A stretch of 64,000 bases of DNA from Diplosphaera chodatii (lineage: Eukaryota > Chlorophyta > Trebouxiophyceae > Prasiolales > Stichococcaceae): positions 19,920-83,919 of the forward strand of contig CM063638.1 of NCBI GenBank assembly GCA_032358165.1. Direction: 5' to 3'. Below the pieces are notes generated by a model. The model was given only the letters and a program-made list of their open reading frames with translations. It did no database searches and was not told where the DNA came from. A program made the translations under genes and the position numbers. Shown here piece by piece: positions 20,843-31,216 of this stretch (positions are counted from its first letter, which is position 1; each line of letters opens with the position of its first letter).

Positions 20843-21229
20843 ATGACACAACTACATGTTATTATTAAATCTTTTCAATGGTATCAAATAAAAAACACCA
20901 TTTTATTTATAAGAAAAATACAATTTCTATTGAATTACCAGAATAACGACCCTTTGGTAGTAAATGGTGCCTGCAAATTAAATAAGATTAGTTCTACAAG
21001 TTTTCCGAAAAAACGTAAACTTTTTACTGTTTTAAGATCTCCTCATATTGATAAAAAGTCTAGAGAACAATTTCAATTTGTTTTTCATAAATTAAAGCTT
21101 ATTCTAAATGAAAAAAACGATAATAAAACAAATTTATTTATTTTTCTTTTAAAAAACTCAGAATTTCCTGGGGTAGAAATGGAAATTATTTTAGACTATC
21201 ACAGTTGCTTACGTTATTTACAAACATAA
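20843..21229 (+). CDS. rps10: Ribosomal protein S10
   Basis: Small-subunit protein of the head domain. It opens with a beta strand LHVIIKSFQWYQIKN (family hi.iksf....l....) and contains the diagnostic VLRSPHIDKKSREQFQFVFH. The C-terminus IILDYHSCLRYLQT is divergent. A ~20-residue segment after position 30 is not conserved. The ATG at 20843 is 15 nt after the rpl16 stop, supporting an rpl16-rps10 transcript. Confidence 0.92.
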   Translation: MTQLHVIIKSFQWYQIKNTILFIRKIQFLLNYQNNDPLVVNGACKLNKISSTSFPKKRKLFTVLRSPHIDKKSREQFQFVFHKLKLILNEKNDNKTNLFIFLLKNSEFPGVEMEIILDYHSCLRYLQT

Positions 21230-21449
21230 CTAATGTACTTAAATTAAAAAAATAAAGCTTTAATATTTTATTTCATGTAAAAAAAAAACCTCTAAAATAA
21301 AATTATAAATATGAACTTAAATATTTAGAGTAAATTTTTTAAACCAAAAATAATCTTAAAAATTCAGTAACAAAGTAGCCCTGAAAATTACTTTGTCACC
21401 AAACGGCACGAATGATTTCCTACCAAACGGTATATAAAAAAATATATTT

Positions 21450-21683
21450 ATGACACGATCATTATACAAAGGTCCTTTTTGCGAAATAAAAAATAAAGGT
21501 TCACTAATTAAAGTATGGTCCAGACGTTCCGTTATTTTACCTTTTTATTTACATAAAAACTTCTTAGTTTATAATGGAAAAGCATTTATTCCACTTACAA
21601 TTTCGGAAGAAATGATAGGACATAAATTTGGTGAATTTTCAACAACTAGAAAAAAACCTATTCATAAAAACAAAAAAAAATAA
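21450..21683 (+). CDS. rps19: Ribosomal protein S19
   Basis: Small-subunit head protein. All 77 residues match the family: [34 protein letters not shown], and the C-terminal [20 protein letters not shown]. The start is ATG at 21450, 220 nt after rps10 on the same strand. Confidence 0.97.
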   Translation: MTRSLYKGPFCEIKNKGSLIKVWSRRSVILPFYLHKNFLVYNGKAFIPLTISEEMIGHKFGEFSTTRKKPIHKNKKK

Positions 21684-22007
21684 TTAAAGAAAATAAAATT
21701 ATTGTTTTTCTATTAACTTACCCGTTGGCAGGGACTCGTCCCTGCACAATTAAAATTTATTTGTAACGAAGTAGCCGTGCCGTTTGGCAAGCGGCAAAGC
21801 CCCCTGCATGTAACTTTGTTACCAAAGAATCACTTAAAAAACTTTAAACAATGATTTAAAAATTTTTCTTGTGTAGCAACCTACCAATCTACTAACAACC
21901 TATCAACAACCTACTACCAACTTTCGTTGGTAAGTTGTATTACAAAAAGAATTTTTGCTTATTAGGTCTATTTTGTTACTAATGTACATTTAAACAATAT
22001 TAATACT
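21684..22007. other. Spacer rps19-nad9 with R2 copy
   Basis: R2 hairpin cccgttggcagggactcgtc at about 21720-21747, followed by degenerate repeats of accaacttt/aacgaagtag type. No gene. Confidence 0.6.
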
Positions 22008-22832
22008 ATGATGTCACTTAAAAATTTGTATTTACTTCAATTTACTTTAAACACAAAAACATTTTTTTCTAAAAATGTAAATTATGATTTTCCGAAAAAA
22101 TTGATTCATGTAATAAATTATAAATTTTTTCATTATGATTTTGTTAAAAACACTCAAACAAAAACTTTAACTGTTAATAAATTTCCGTATAAAAAAAGTA
22201 AAACATTATCGCACTCTACATTTTCTACATTTTCTACACTATCTGTCAACAAAAAAGACAAATTTCTAAAAAACACATTTATTCCATCTGTAATAACTGC
22301 AACACCTAAATGGATAGAATTTAGTGTTTATAATAAAAATGAAGTAACATTTTATATTTTTCCGGAATATGTTTTTCCAATTTTATTTTATTTAAAAAAT
22401 CACATAAATACACAATTCAAAATGTTGTTAGATGTTACAGCGGTAGATTATCCATCTCGTGTATCACGCTTTCAAGTTGTTTATCATTTGTTAAGTATTT
22501 CATACAATGCTCGAGTAAGAATAAAAACTTGTGTAAATGAAATTAGTGCATTATCATCAGTAACTAAACTTTACTCGTCTGCTGGATGGTGGGAAAGAGA
22601 AGTTTGGGATATGTTTGGAATTTTCTTTTCGGATCATCCGGATTTGCGCCGCATTTTGACAGATTACGGATTTCAAGGTCACCCTTTAAGAAAAGATTTT
22701 CCTTTAAGTGGTTTTGTAGAAGTACGATACGATGATTCAGAAAAGCGAGTTATTACAGAACCAGTTGAAATGACTCAAGAATTTAGATATTTTGATTTCG
22801 CTAGTCCTTGGGAGCAAATAGAGAAAATATAA
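22008..22832 (+). CDS. nad9: NADH dehydrogenase subunit 9
   Basis: Nad9 (30-kDa, NuoC homologue) is a peripheral-arm subunit of complex I next to the quinone site. Residues ~100-274 match closely: [60 protein letters not shown], then [20 protein letters not shown] and a terminal [16 protein letters not shown]. Roughly 75 residues upstream of the conserved domain are extra and lysine-rich. The family normally starts near the FYIFPEY region, so the N-terminal part may be an algal extension. The ATG at 22008 is followed immediately by another ATG. Confidence 0.96.
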   Translation: MMSLKNLYLLQFTLNTKTFFSKNVNYDFPKKLIHVINYKFFHYDFVKNTQTKTLTVNKFPYKKSKTLSHSTFSTFSTLSVNKKDKFLKNTFIPSVITATPKWIEFSVYNKNEVTFYIFPEYVFPILFYLKNHINTQFKMLLDVTAVDYPSRVSRFQVVYHLLSISYNARVRIKTCVNEISALSSVTKLYSSAGWWEREVWDMFGIFFSDHPDLRRILTDYGFQGHPLRKDFPLSGFVEVRYDDSEKRVITEPVEMTQEFRYFDFASPWEQIEKI

Positions 22833-23196
22833 AACTTATTTGTTTACTTTAACTCAATTTATTATAGAAATTACACGCATAATTTTTTCATTTTTACTTT
22901 TGTGAAAATTACTTATCAAAATAATCTTTTATTAATTTGCTTTTGTGATTTACCAACCTACAGGTTACTGGTAGGTTGGTAAATTGCCTTTGGTAACCAA
23001 GTTATCAAACGCATAGAGTCTAATCGCTGTAAAATTCGTGTAAGTAAAAGATTACAAAAAAACTGTTTTGAAATTAGAAATTTTTTAGTTTTTAAATAAA
23101 ATTTAAATAAAATAAAACTATGAAATTTTTTAGAAAAATTAAATGATAAAAAATTTTTCAAACAACTTTCTCACATTCTAGACTATTCAAAATAAT
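22833..23196. other. Spacer nad9-rpl10
   Basis: No gene. A short inverted repeat taccaacctacaggttactggtaggttggta lies near 22950-22981. Confidence 0.55.
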
Positions 23197-24081
23197 ATGA
23201 CAACTTTAAGAAAAAAAATATTTCATTTTAAAATACAAAAAATAATATCAGAAAATAAATTTGTACTTTTTTTTCAATTCAATAATGTGAAGTTTACAGA
23301 CTGGATTTTTTTAAAAAATCAAATTTTTAATTTTAAAAATATTAATGTAATTGTAATAAAAAATAAAATTCCGTATAAAACATTTTTAAATAATCAAGCT
23401 AAAATTGAATTTTTCTCGCCATTTAATGATTCTAAACTTTCATTTAAAACAAATTTTACTGAAGAATATGTTGAATATAAAAATTATTTGCAGGGACCCC
23501 TTGGCAGGGGCTCGTCCCTGCCAGCTTCTGCAAACACGTCAACTGAAATGTATAAGAATTTAAGTTTAAATCCACAAAAACTAAATTTTTTATGTCAAGG
23601 TCCAACTTTAATAATATATTTCAATTCAATAAATCAATGCAAAGCTATTTATGATATTTTAAATCAGTATACATCTAATTTTTCTTGTACTGAATCTATA
23701 CCGAAATCAGAATTTTTTGATTCACATAAATACAAAAAAAGTTGTTTAAATACTATTAATTTACCTTTATTGTTTTTACAAAAAAAATCGAATTTACATT
23801 TGCAAAAACACAATTCTATAAAAAAAAAAAATATGAAATCTACTTTTTTTTTTATCGGTGGTTTTTTTAAAGGTAAAACTATAAATCACTTAGATTTTGA
23901 AAAATTATTGCAATTAAATAGCTCTATTTACGTTGATTTGATTATGCGATATTCCAATCCAGTACTTCGAATGTTTCTTTTTAACGTAATAGTAAAAATA
24001 AAATTTCTAAAATGTTTTCAAAACAATTTACTAAGTTTATTAAATGTATATAAACATAACTTAAAAAAAATTTCAGTTTAA
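23197..24081 (+). CDS. rpl10: Ribosomal protein L10 (divergent, with repeat insertion)
   Basis: L10 anchors the L7/L12 stalk on the large subunit. I assign it from weak but ordered L10-like features. The N-terminal ISENKFVLFFQFNNVKFTDW resembles the vvv.dy.glt..e strand, and NINVIVIKNKI resembles the e..vvKNtl strand. GPTLIIYFNSINQCKAIYDI resembles Gptaiaf...d...a.kil, and FFIGGFFKGKTINHLDFEKL resembles the v.gg..eG..l....v..L motif. At 294 residues it is longer than bacterial L10; part of the excess is an R2 repeat translated in frame as LQGPLGRGSSLPA (23488-23524). rpl10 is known in green algal, charophyte, land-plant and jakobid mitochondria. Profile searching would settle the call. Confidence 0.72.
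   Translation: MTTLRKKIFHFKIQKIISENKFVLFFQFNNVKFTDWIFLKNQIFNFKNINVIVIKNKIPYKTFLNNQAKIEFFSPFNDSKLSFKTNFTEEYVEYKNYLQGPLGRGSSLPASANTSTEMYKNLSLNPQKLNFLCQGPTLIIYFNSINQCKAIYDILNQYTSNFSCTESIPKSEFFDSHKYKKSCLNTINLPLLFLQKKSNLHLQKHNSIKKKNMKSTFFFIGGFFKGKTINHLDFEKLLQLNSSIYVDLIMRYSNPVLRMFLFNVIVKIKFLKCFQNNLLSLLNVYKHNLKKISV
23492..23521 (+). repeat. R2 hairpin inside rpl10
   Basis: The cccttggcaggggctcgtcc element lies inside the reading frame and encodes PLGRGSSLP. The same protein string occurs in an unrelated ORF at about 51165-51190. Confidence 0.9.
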
Positions 24082-24633
24082 ATATCTATTTACCCGTTAT
24101 TTGTTTGTCAACCAACCTACGGTTGGTAGGCAAAGCAACGGAGAAATCGTGTTTGCCAGATTAAATAAACAAATTTTTTTTTCCAGATTTATTTATAGAA
24201 AATAAAATTTCAATAAAATACTAGAAAATAGAAAACAATTAAAAAACATGTTGCTCGTAACCTGCGTTTTGGTAACAAAGTAAGTCTTGTAACGAAGTCA
24301 CCAAAAGGCACGTTATTTTATAACTAAAAAGCAGGTTATGTTGAAGTTTCTGCCAAAAAACATTTTATGAAAAAAGTTACAAAAATTTAGTAATAAACTA
24401 TATTTTGTAATTACAATAAAACATTTTAAACACAACACCCCTTGGCAGGGGCTCGTCCCTGCTGAATATATATTTAATATATATACACTTCTTGGCAAAC
24501 GCTGTTTGGTAACGGAGTTACTCATGCCTGCCGTTTGGTAACAAAATGAAAAAAAATTATTTTTTAAGCCAATTTTTATAGTAAACTTTGTTGCATCAAA
24601 AACTAAATGATATTAAAAAAAGATTATATTAAA
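24082..24633. other. Spacer rpl10-nad3 with R2 copy
   Basis: R2 hairpin at 24436-24462, plus gtaacctgcgttttggtaac type repeats near 24260. No gene. Confidence 0.6.
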
Positions 24634-24987
24634 ATGGTAGAATATATCGGTGTATTTATATATTTTATAATAGCTTTAGCTTTAGCTGGAATTATTTTAG
24701 GTTTATCCTTTGTATTTGCCACTCGAAAAGCAGATCCAGAAAAAATTTCCGCTTATGAATGTGGATTTGATCCTTTTGACGACGCTCGAAGTAGATTCGA
24801 TATTCAATTTTATTTAGTTTCAATTCTTTTCATAATTTTCGATTTAGAGGTGACTTTTCTTTTTCCGTGGGCTTTGACATTAAACAAAATAAGTTATTTT
24901 GGGTTTTGGTCTATGATGTGCTTTTTAATAATATTAACTATTGGTTTTATTTACGAATGGCGTAAAGGTGCGCTAGATTGGAGTTAA
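24634..24987 (+). CDS. nad3: NADH dehydrogenase subunit 3
   Basis: ND3 is a small complex I membrane subunit whose loop, with a conserved Cys, takes part in active/deactive switching. It shows AYECGFDPFDDARSRFDIQF (the loop Cys is visible), YLVSILFIIFDLEVTFLFPW, and a C-terminal ILTIGFIYEWRKGALDWS typical of plants and green algae. The ATG at 24634 yields 117 residues and the expected MVEY start. An upstream in-frame ATG at 24607 would add nine residues. Confidence 0.96.
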   Translation: MVEYIGVFIYFIIALALAGIILGLSFVFATRKADPEKISAYECGFDPFDDARSRFDIQFYLVSILFIIFDLEVTFLFPWALTLNKISYFGFWSMMCFLIILTIGFIYEWRKGALDWS

Positions 24988-25484
24988 AATAAACTATTTT
25001 TTGCATTTGAAACTAGTGAAAGTAGAACTTTTATTTTTTTTAAAAAAATTTTATGAATAAAGTTTTACATTGTAGATCTGAAAATTGTGTAATTTTTTTT
25101 TTCGGTAGCTTACCAACCTACTTCGTTGGTAAGTTATAATAAGTTAACAGATTAATAGGTTGGTAAATACGCAACGTTTAAGAAACAAAAAAACATTTTT
25201 TTTTGTTTCTTAAACTTGCTTGCAAACTTATTTAAAATTTTAAATAATACTTTACTTATAAAGTAAATACCCGTTGGCAGGAATTAGGAATTCTGCGTAG
25301 CAGGAAATCGTCCCTGCAAAACAACCTTTAAATTTTTACTTATCTAAACAAATTTCAAGTTCATTTTTTTTAATTAAAAATAAATAAAAAATGATTTGTT
25401 GTTGTAAATTTAGCTTACACAAATTTATATGTAAAATTAAATATAAAAATAGTAAACACTAAACAAATATTAAATAAATATATT
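24988..25484. other. Spacer nad3-rps4 with R1
   Basis: R1 element at 25270-25317. A hairpin of gtttaagaaacaaaaaaaca type lies near 25175-25215. No gene. Confidence 0.6.
25270..25317 (+). repeat. R1 double-hairpin element
   Basis: Near-identical copy of the 15263 element, same orientation. Confidence 0.9.
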
Positions 25485-27140
25485 ATGCTAAAAAAAACTT
25501 TATTAAAAAATACACATGAGTTTTTAGAAAAAAATTTTCCAGAGAATTTTTTTTTGAAAAAAAAAAAAAACAAAAAAAGGCAAAAACTCATAGTTTCTAA
25601 AATGAGTATTCTAAAAAAAAAGCTTTTTCAATTTAATTCAAAAAATTTATTATTGCCGTACAAAAAAAATAATATATCTAAAAAATCGCCTGTGACAAAT
25701 AAAAACATAAATTATTTGTTTGTAGATAAAACACACACTGATTTTTTATTTTCAATGCATATGATTAAATCAGAATTTGAGAAAAAACAAAATAAAAATT
25801 CTGATTTCAAAACTAAGCTTAAAGAGAAAAAAAAATTATCTATTTTATATGGAAATCTTTCAACTAAACAAATAAAAAAAACTTTACAACATGCAAGTAA
25901 ACTTCAAGGAAATATCGGAAACAATTTAATTATTTTGTTAGAAAAAAGATTGGATGTAATACTTTATCGTGCGCTTTTTTTTTCAAGTTTAAAATATGCA
26001 AGGAAATACATAAAATATAATAAAATTTTAGTAAATTCACAACCCATAAATATATATAGTTACAAAGTAAAGTTTGGCGACATAGTTTCTATACAAAATA
26101 AATATAAAAAGTGTTTAGGAAAAAATATTTTAAAACATTTTTTAAATCATGATTTACATACTAAAAACGGTATTGAAAAACAATTTTCATTTAAATTAAA
26201 TAAAGAAAACTTAAAATTCAAGGTTCAAGAAAAATTTCTTTTTAATGTTGTAATTTCAAACCGAATAAAACTAAGTGAAAGCAAAATTTTAAGTTTGTAT
26301 AAATCTATGCTTTCTTTAGATAAAGTAAAGTTAAAAAAAAACAAAAATCGTTTTAATTTTATCCGCGCAAAAAGTTTAATTTTAAATTCATCCGAATTAT
26401 TTTTGAATCATTTTAATTTTAACTATCCTTCAAAGTTACTTCGTTATAATGTGATGTTATTACAAAAAAAAAGTAAATTCAAAAATAGTATAATTAAAAA
26501 TATTTATTTAAATAGAAATTTTTTTTCTGACAAACAGCGTTATACTATCTCTAATTTTGATTTAGCGATGATACAAAATCAAATTAAGCCTATAAACAAA
26601 ATTTTATTAAGAAAAACTATGCACAAATTAAATGAAATTTTTAAAATAAATAACTTTATTTCAGATACTGAAAAATACAAAATGTTTGCTAAAACTAATT
26701 CTATTTTGATAAAGCACTCAAGAAATTTAGTTTCATTAATAAAAAAACCTTTTTTACTGAATGACAAGAAAATAAATATTAAACTTAAAATCTTGTTAAC
26801 AAGTTTAAATAAAGCTATAATTAAACAAAGTAAACAATTAATTATTTCCAAGACAAATAAAAATTTTGTTTATAATACAGAAAACAAGTATTACACGGAT
26901 AATTTGATTTTGTTAAATTCATTTAAACATTATGATATTTTATTTTTTTTGAAATTGAAAAACTTATTTTTTAAAAAACGTGAGTTTTTTAGTTTTCATA
27001 ACTTAAATAAAAAAATCTATTTAAAAAAAAATAAGCCGTTGAATCTGGAAATTTCTTACAAAAATTTAAGCATTATTCACTTATTCCCTTGCCAAAAAAT
27101 AATATTTCCATGCAGCTTAGATGTAGATTTTTTACGTTAA
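25485..27140 (+). CDS. rps4: Ribosomal protein S4, strongly expanded
   Basis: S4 nucleates small-subunit assembly. The recognisable part is the S4 RNA-binding domain at about residues 145-205: LIILLEKRLDVILYRALFFS (family E.RLD.vlyR..fa), SLKYARKYIKYNKILVNSQP (a..aR..i.hg.i.vNg..) and YKVKFGDIVSIQ (y.vk.GDii.v). Both flanks are long, lysine- and asparagine-rich and poorly conserved. The extreme end IIFPCSLDVDFLR resembles the C-terminus of plant and algal mitochondrial S4. At 551 residues it is over twice the bacterial size, with no disruption of frame. Start at ATG 25485. Confidence 0.9.
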   Translation: MLKKTLLKNTHEFLEKNFPENFFLKKKKNKKRQKLIVSKMSILKKKLFQFNSKNLLLPYKKNNISKKSPVTNKNINYLFVDKTHTDFLFSMHMIKSEFEKKQNKNSDFKTKLKEKKKLSILYGNLSTKQIKKTLQHASKLQGNIGNNLIILLEKRLDVILYRALFFSSLKYARKYIKYNKILVNSQPINIYSYKVKFGDIVSIQNKYKKCLGKNILKHFLNHDLHTKNGIEKQFSFKLNKENLKFKVQEKFLFNVVISNRIKLSESKILSLYKSMLSLDKVKLKKNKNRFNFIRAKSLILNSSELFLNHFNFNYPSKLLRYNVMLLQKKSKFKNSIIKNIYLNRNFFSDKQRYTISNFDLAMIQNQIKPINKILLRKTMHKLNEIFKINNFISDTEKYKMFAKTNSILIKHSRNLVSLIKKPFLLNDKKINIKLKILLTSLNKAIIKQSKQLIISKTNKNFVYNTENKYYTDNLILLNSFKHYDILFFLKLKNLFFKKREFFSFHNLNKKIYLKKNKPLNLEISYKNLSIIHLFPCQKIIFPCSLDVDFLR

Positions 27141-27752
27141 AACGATTTTTGGGGCAATAGTATACATGTTGTTCCAAAAATCGTTTTTAATTTGAATACA
27201 GGTATTTAAACTAAAAAAACAAACAATCTGATTTTTTGTTACGAAGTAACCTGCAAATCACTTTGTAACCAAATTGTAAATTTTATCTATGAGAAAATAA
27301 GTAACGTTATAACTAAGTAATGTTGTAAACCTACTAACTAACCAACTAATAAATCACCTACTCAACTAGTAAATCAACCAATTAATCAATGAAGGTAGTT
27401 AGAAAATTAATAGATCATCAAAAAGCAGATTTATTTAAATGATAAATTTCATTAAAAAATACAAAAAATTTTTGCAGAAATCACCAGCCTGTGGCGTTTG
27501 GTAACCTCGTTACCAAATAAATTTCATTAAACATTAGTCATGAGCTAAAACCAACTTGTTGTTGGCTAAAAACGTTTACAAGCCATATTTTATAAACAAA
27601 ACAAAAGCTTTTCAATAATTAAATAAGGCTAAATAAACAAAAAATACTTTTTTTTACAAAATCAAAATTAATGGAATATATATTTTATTTATACAGCATA
27701 GGTTGCAAATTTTCTTGTATCGTGAAATTGTATTCAGTATAAATGTAAATAT
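27141..27752. other. Spacer rps4-trnL
   Basis: No gene. A short hairpin (aacgatttttgggg...ccaaaaatcgttt) at 27141-27190 directly follows the rps4 stop and may serve as its transcript end. Confidence 0.55.
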
Positions 27753-27834
27753 GCAGACATGGTGGAATTGGTAGACACACTAGATTTAGGACCTAGTGAC
27801 TTTTGTTTTGTAGGTTCAAGTCCTACTGTCTGTA
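27753..27834 (+). tRNA. tRNA-Leu (UAG)
   Basis: Class II tRNA: acceptor GCAGACA/TGTCTGT, anticodon stem CTAGA/CCTAG region with loop TTTAGGA, long variable arm, T loop TTCAAGT. Confidence 0.93.
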
Positions 27835-28113
27835 ACGAGAATGAGTTTCCTATTTAAAAAGATTTAAATTAACGCTTATGTATAATTATGAAAAAAATTA
27901 TTTATCATCCAATTTATTTTTCAATAATTGATTGACTATAAATTTAAATACTTCGTGGTCGTTTGCTAATATTTCAACTTTGTTGAAATATAAGCAAAGC
28001 AACGGGAAACTCGTGTTGGTAAAAATATGACAATTTTTACTTCGTTTAAAGCAAAAGCAAATTATAATAAAAATATTTTATTTTTTGTTTTATTTAAGTT
28101 TTAAATAAGAAAC

Positions 28114-28196
28114 GCTTACTTGGTGAAATTGGTAAACACGATAGACTTAAAATCTGTTCCTTATACAGGTTATCGGTTCAAGTCCGATAGTAAGCA
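28114..28196 (+). tRNA. tRNA-Leu (UAA)
   Basis: Class II tRNA: acceptor GCTTACT/AGTAAGC, anticodon loop CTTAAAA (UAA), variable arm TGTTCCTTATACA, T loop TTCAAGT. Confidence 0.93.
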
Positions 28197-28514
28197 ACTT
28201 AATAAATTTGGTTTACAATTATTTTACGTTTTAATAATCTTATTTTTGGTAACCTACCAACGAGGTTAGTTAGCAAATTCACAACTTTTATGATTACTTG
28301 ATTATACGATTATTTTGGTAGCAATTAATAAATCAATTAACGAATTTGGTGGTTGCTTTTCAGCACAACGGCTTGTTTTTACAGAATTACTTAATTATAA
28401 GCTTGCTTTTTTTTTCTCGCTAGTAAAACTTACAAAAAAAAAATGTAAATTTGTGTTTTTCATATTAAAGTCAAAGCATTCTTAGCTCAGTTGGATAGAG
28501 CAACAACCTTCTAA

Positions 28515-30237
28515 TCGCGATCTAATGAAAAATTTTTATTATTTCAGATGCGAATTCTGATGTATTTAATATTATTTATTATATAAGTCCACAACTAAAC
28601 TACAAAAAGAAATTTTTTAGAAACTTAGCACGTTGCGAAAATACTTAAATGTAAATTTTTTGGATAAAGAAATATGGTGAAAACTATGTAGTTTAAACTC
28701 AAATTTTTAAATTTCACAATATATACGTATATGGCAAAATAATTTAAATTTTAATTGGGCAGGGACGATTTCCTGCTACGCAGAATTCCTAATTCCTGCC
28801 AACGGGTAAGTTAATTGTAACATCAATTACAAACTAAGAGTGTAATAAACTAATTTGTAATGAAGTAACCCTATGGGTTATTTCGTTACCAAACGGCGGG
28901 TTATTTAGCAGCTTATCAATTTATAAACTTACAAATTAATTTAGTTGGTTAGTTGATTGGTTAACTAATTGAGAATTTACCGTTTAACTATTTTGTTACC
29001 AAAATGTAATTTTGTATTAATAAATTTATATTTTATATGTAAAACTTTAATTTTTTACTGCATTTTAGTTCATAGTATATTAAACTGCAATATGATTTTT
29101 ATAATATGCGCTTAGAATATATTATAATTTATTAAAATCAAATTTGAAAATAATAATGAAATTAAAACAATACATATATTTTATTAAAAAAAATTGTCGA
29201 ATAAATTTATAGTAATTTTTCACATAATAAAACTTAATTTAAGTTTGTTTTGTAACAAAGTAACCTGATAACGAAGTTATCCGGCGGGTAAGTTGGTTAC
29301 CAAACAATAGGTTGTCAACTTACCAACTTTTTCGGTACGTTGAAAAATAAATATTCTATGTTTTATTTTCGAAAATAGTATTTAAAGTATTGAATTTCTA
29401 TTGTAAAAATTAGATAAAATATACAATTCAATGTACATAAATTCAAATTTTTCTACAAAGATGTTTATAGTGAAAAATTTTTTATAATAAAAGTTTTACG
29501 TAATAAACTTGTTTGCAACCGTTTTTTGGTAACGAAGTTACCCACAAAATAACTTCGTTACTTGGTCCTACAAAAATTTGTATTGTATTTAAGCTTTAAA
29601 TACGTCTTATTGCAATTACAACTTGTAGTACATAATAAGCATATAATAAACGTATAATAAATATATAATAAATATATAATAAATATATACAAAATTATTG
29701 TTTTAAAATTTCTGTCAAACATTATTATTGCTTTATATACGTATTTATTTTCTCTAGCACCTACCTTTCTAACTAATGATTTTTATAATTATTTATATCA
29801 ATAAAAACTTAACTGGATTTGCTCACTAAATATACATAATTTGTGTAAAAATATACAATTTTATTATAACTTTATGTATGTGAGAAGAAAGATTAATATA
29901 CTATTTATAAAGTATAAAACGAATCTGACGGAAACTTTATTTTATAAACATTAAAATACTTTTATTTAATAGTTAAATCATATAGTTTTTTAAACAGCCA
30001 TATGCAATGAAAATTGCACGTGTGGTTCGGAAACGAGTAGCAGTTATTAATTAAATACACGTTTATTTTTATGTTTACTTATATTTTTACATAGAAAACT
30101 TGTATGTATAACATTATTTATTGATAAATTTATCTAAATTTTTTTATGTAAAAATAACATAAACATTTAAAAATGAATCGTGAAAAAACAACATTTATTT
30201 TTTGTTTGAAAAGTAAAAAAACGCTATTTAGTTTTAT
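28515..30237 (+). other. Group II intron in trnR(ucu), no ORF
   Basis: About 1.72 kb. Domain V is recognisable at about 29994-30032 (gccatatgcaatgaaaattg then cacgtgtggttc). The 3' end gttttat matches the other tRNA introns of the window. The 5' end is TCGCG rather than the GTGCG found in the other three. There are about 200 nt between domain V and the 3' exon, so domain VI is enlarged. An R1 element sits inside at 28759-28807, and there is a short tandem of ataataaatat units near 29640-29690. No maturase frame is present. Confidence 0.8.
28759..28807 (-). repeat. R1 double-hairpin element inside the trnR intron
   Basis: Inverted copy of the 15263 unit, lying within the group II intron. Confidence 0.9.
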
Positions 30238-30272
30238 GTTGAAGGCCGCAGGTTCGAATCCTGCAGAATGCG

Positions 30273-30958
30273 TCCGCAATTATGGTTTACGTTATAGTGT
30301 TTTTATGATTATGATACCCGTTTGGTATTTAAGCAACCCGTGCTTCTGTAAGCTACCATATAAGTAGGTTGTTAACCAAGTAAGTTTGAAGGTTGCCAAA
30401 ACATAGGCTTTGCAACCTTCAAACTTACTTAGTTACAGGATTACAAATGAAGCAGATTACCAAAACATAATACAATATTTATGGTTAAGTTTCACGTATA
30501 AAATTTTTTTTAAGCCAATAATATAATTTTTTTTTAATAGTAAATTTAAATATTTTATCTACAAAAATAGAAAATTCTACCTTTAAATAAATTTGAATAT
30601 TTAACTAAAACGTTTAAATAAACTTTAAATTATTTAATATAATATTTTATTTTTACAAACCGTAGGTTATTTAATAAACAAAAATTTTTTTTTTGTAATA
30701 AAGTAAGTCTACAGGTTACTTTGTTAGCAAAACGTATTTGGTTATTAATTCAACTCGTAGCTACCAAACTAATATTTAAAATTATAGTAAAGTGTAAAGA
30801 TTATTACCAAACGGTAGATTACCAAAAAAAAACCAGCAGGGACGAGCCCCTGCCAAGGGGTAAATAAAATATATTATAAAAAACAAATCTCTCTCAATGT
30901 GTACCATTTGTTTAGTTTGTGTTTGCACATAAAAAACAACTTTTATGTCATTGTTTTA
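30273..30958. other. Spacer trnR-trnN with R2 and hairpins
   Basis: Hairpin gcaaccttcaaacttactta with its partner near 30370-30435; R2 at 30836-30862. No gene. Confidence 0.6.
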
Positions 30959-31030
30959 TCTCCAATAGCTCAGTGGTAGAGCAAATGGCTGTTAACTATT
31001 GGGTCGTTGGTTCAAGTCCAACTTGGGGAG
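30959..31030 (+). tRNA. tRNA-Asn (GUU)
   Basis: Acceptor TCTCCAA/TTGGGGA (one U-G pair), D arm GCTC...GAGC, anticodon loop CTGTTAA, T arm GTTGG-TTCAAGT-CCAAC. Confidence 0.9.
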
Positions 31031-31216
31031 CGTGTTTAGAACTAGCGTTTAGTAAGCAAAAAATTTATGTTTAATAATGTAATATTATTTTGTTGAAACA
31101 ATAATAATAACAAAGTAACGTTGTAAGAAAATAACTCTGAACATCTAAGAAAATTATTAAAAATCAGGTTACTTTGTCAGCAAAACTGCATGAAAAAAAA
31201 AAATGAAAAGAATTAA

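Larger units (their letters stand above)
28476..30272 (+). tRNA. tRNA-Arg (UCU) split by a group II intron
   Basis: Exon 1 (28476-28514) gives GCATTCT, a D arm GCTC...GAGC and an anticodon loop CTTCTAA. Exon 2 (30238-30272) supplies GTTGA, T arm GCAGG-TTCGAAT-CCTGC and acceptor AGAATGC. The two exons pair across the acceptor exactly and resemble bacterial tRNA-Arg(UCU). The only weak point is an A-A at the outermost anticodon-stem pair. The intron lies in the anticodon loop 3' to the anticodon. Confidence 0.88.
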
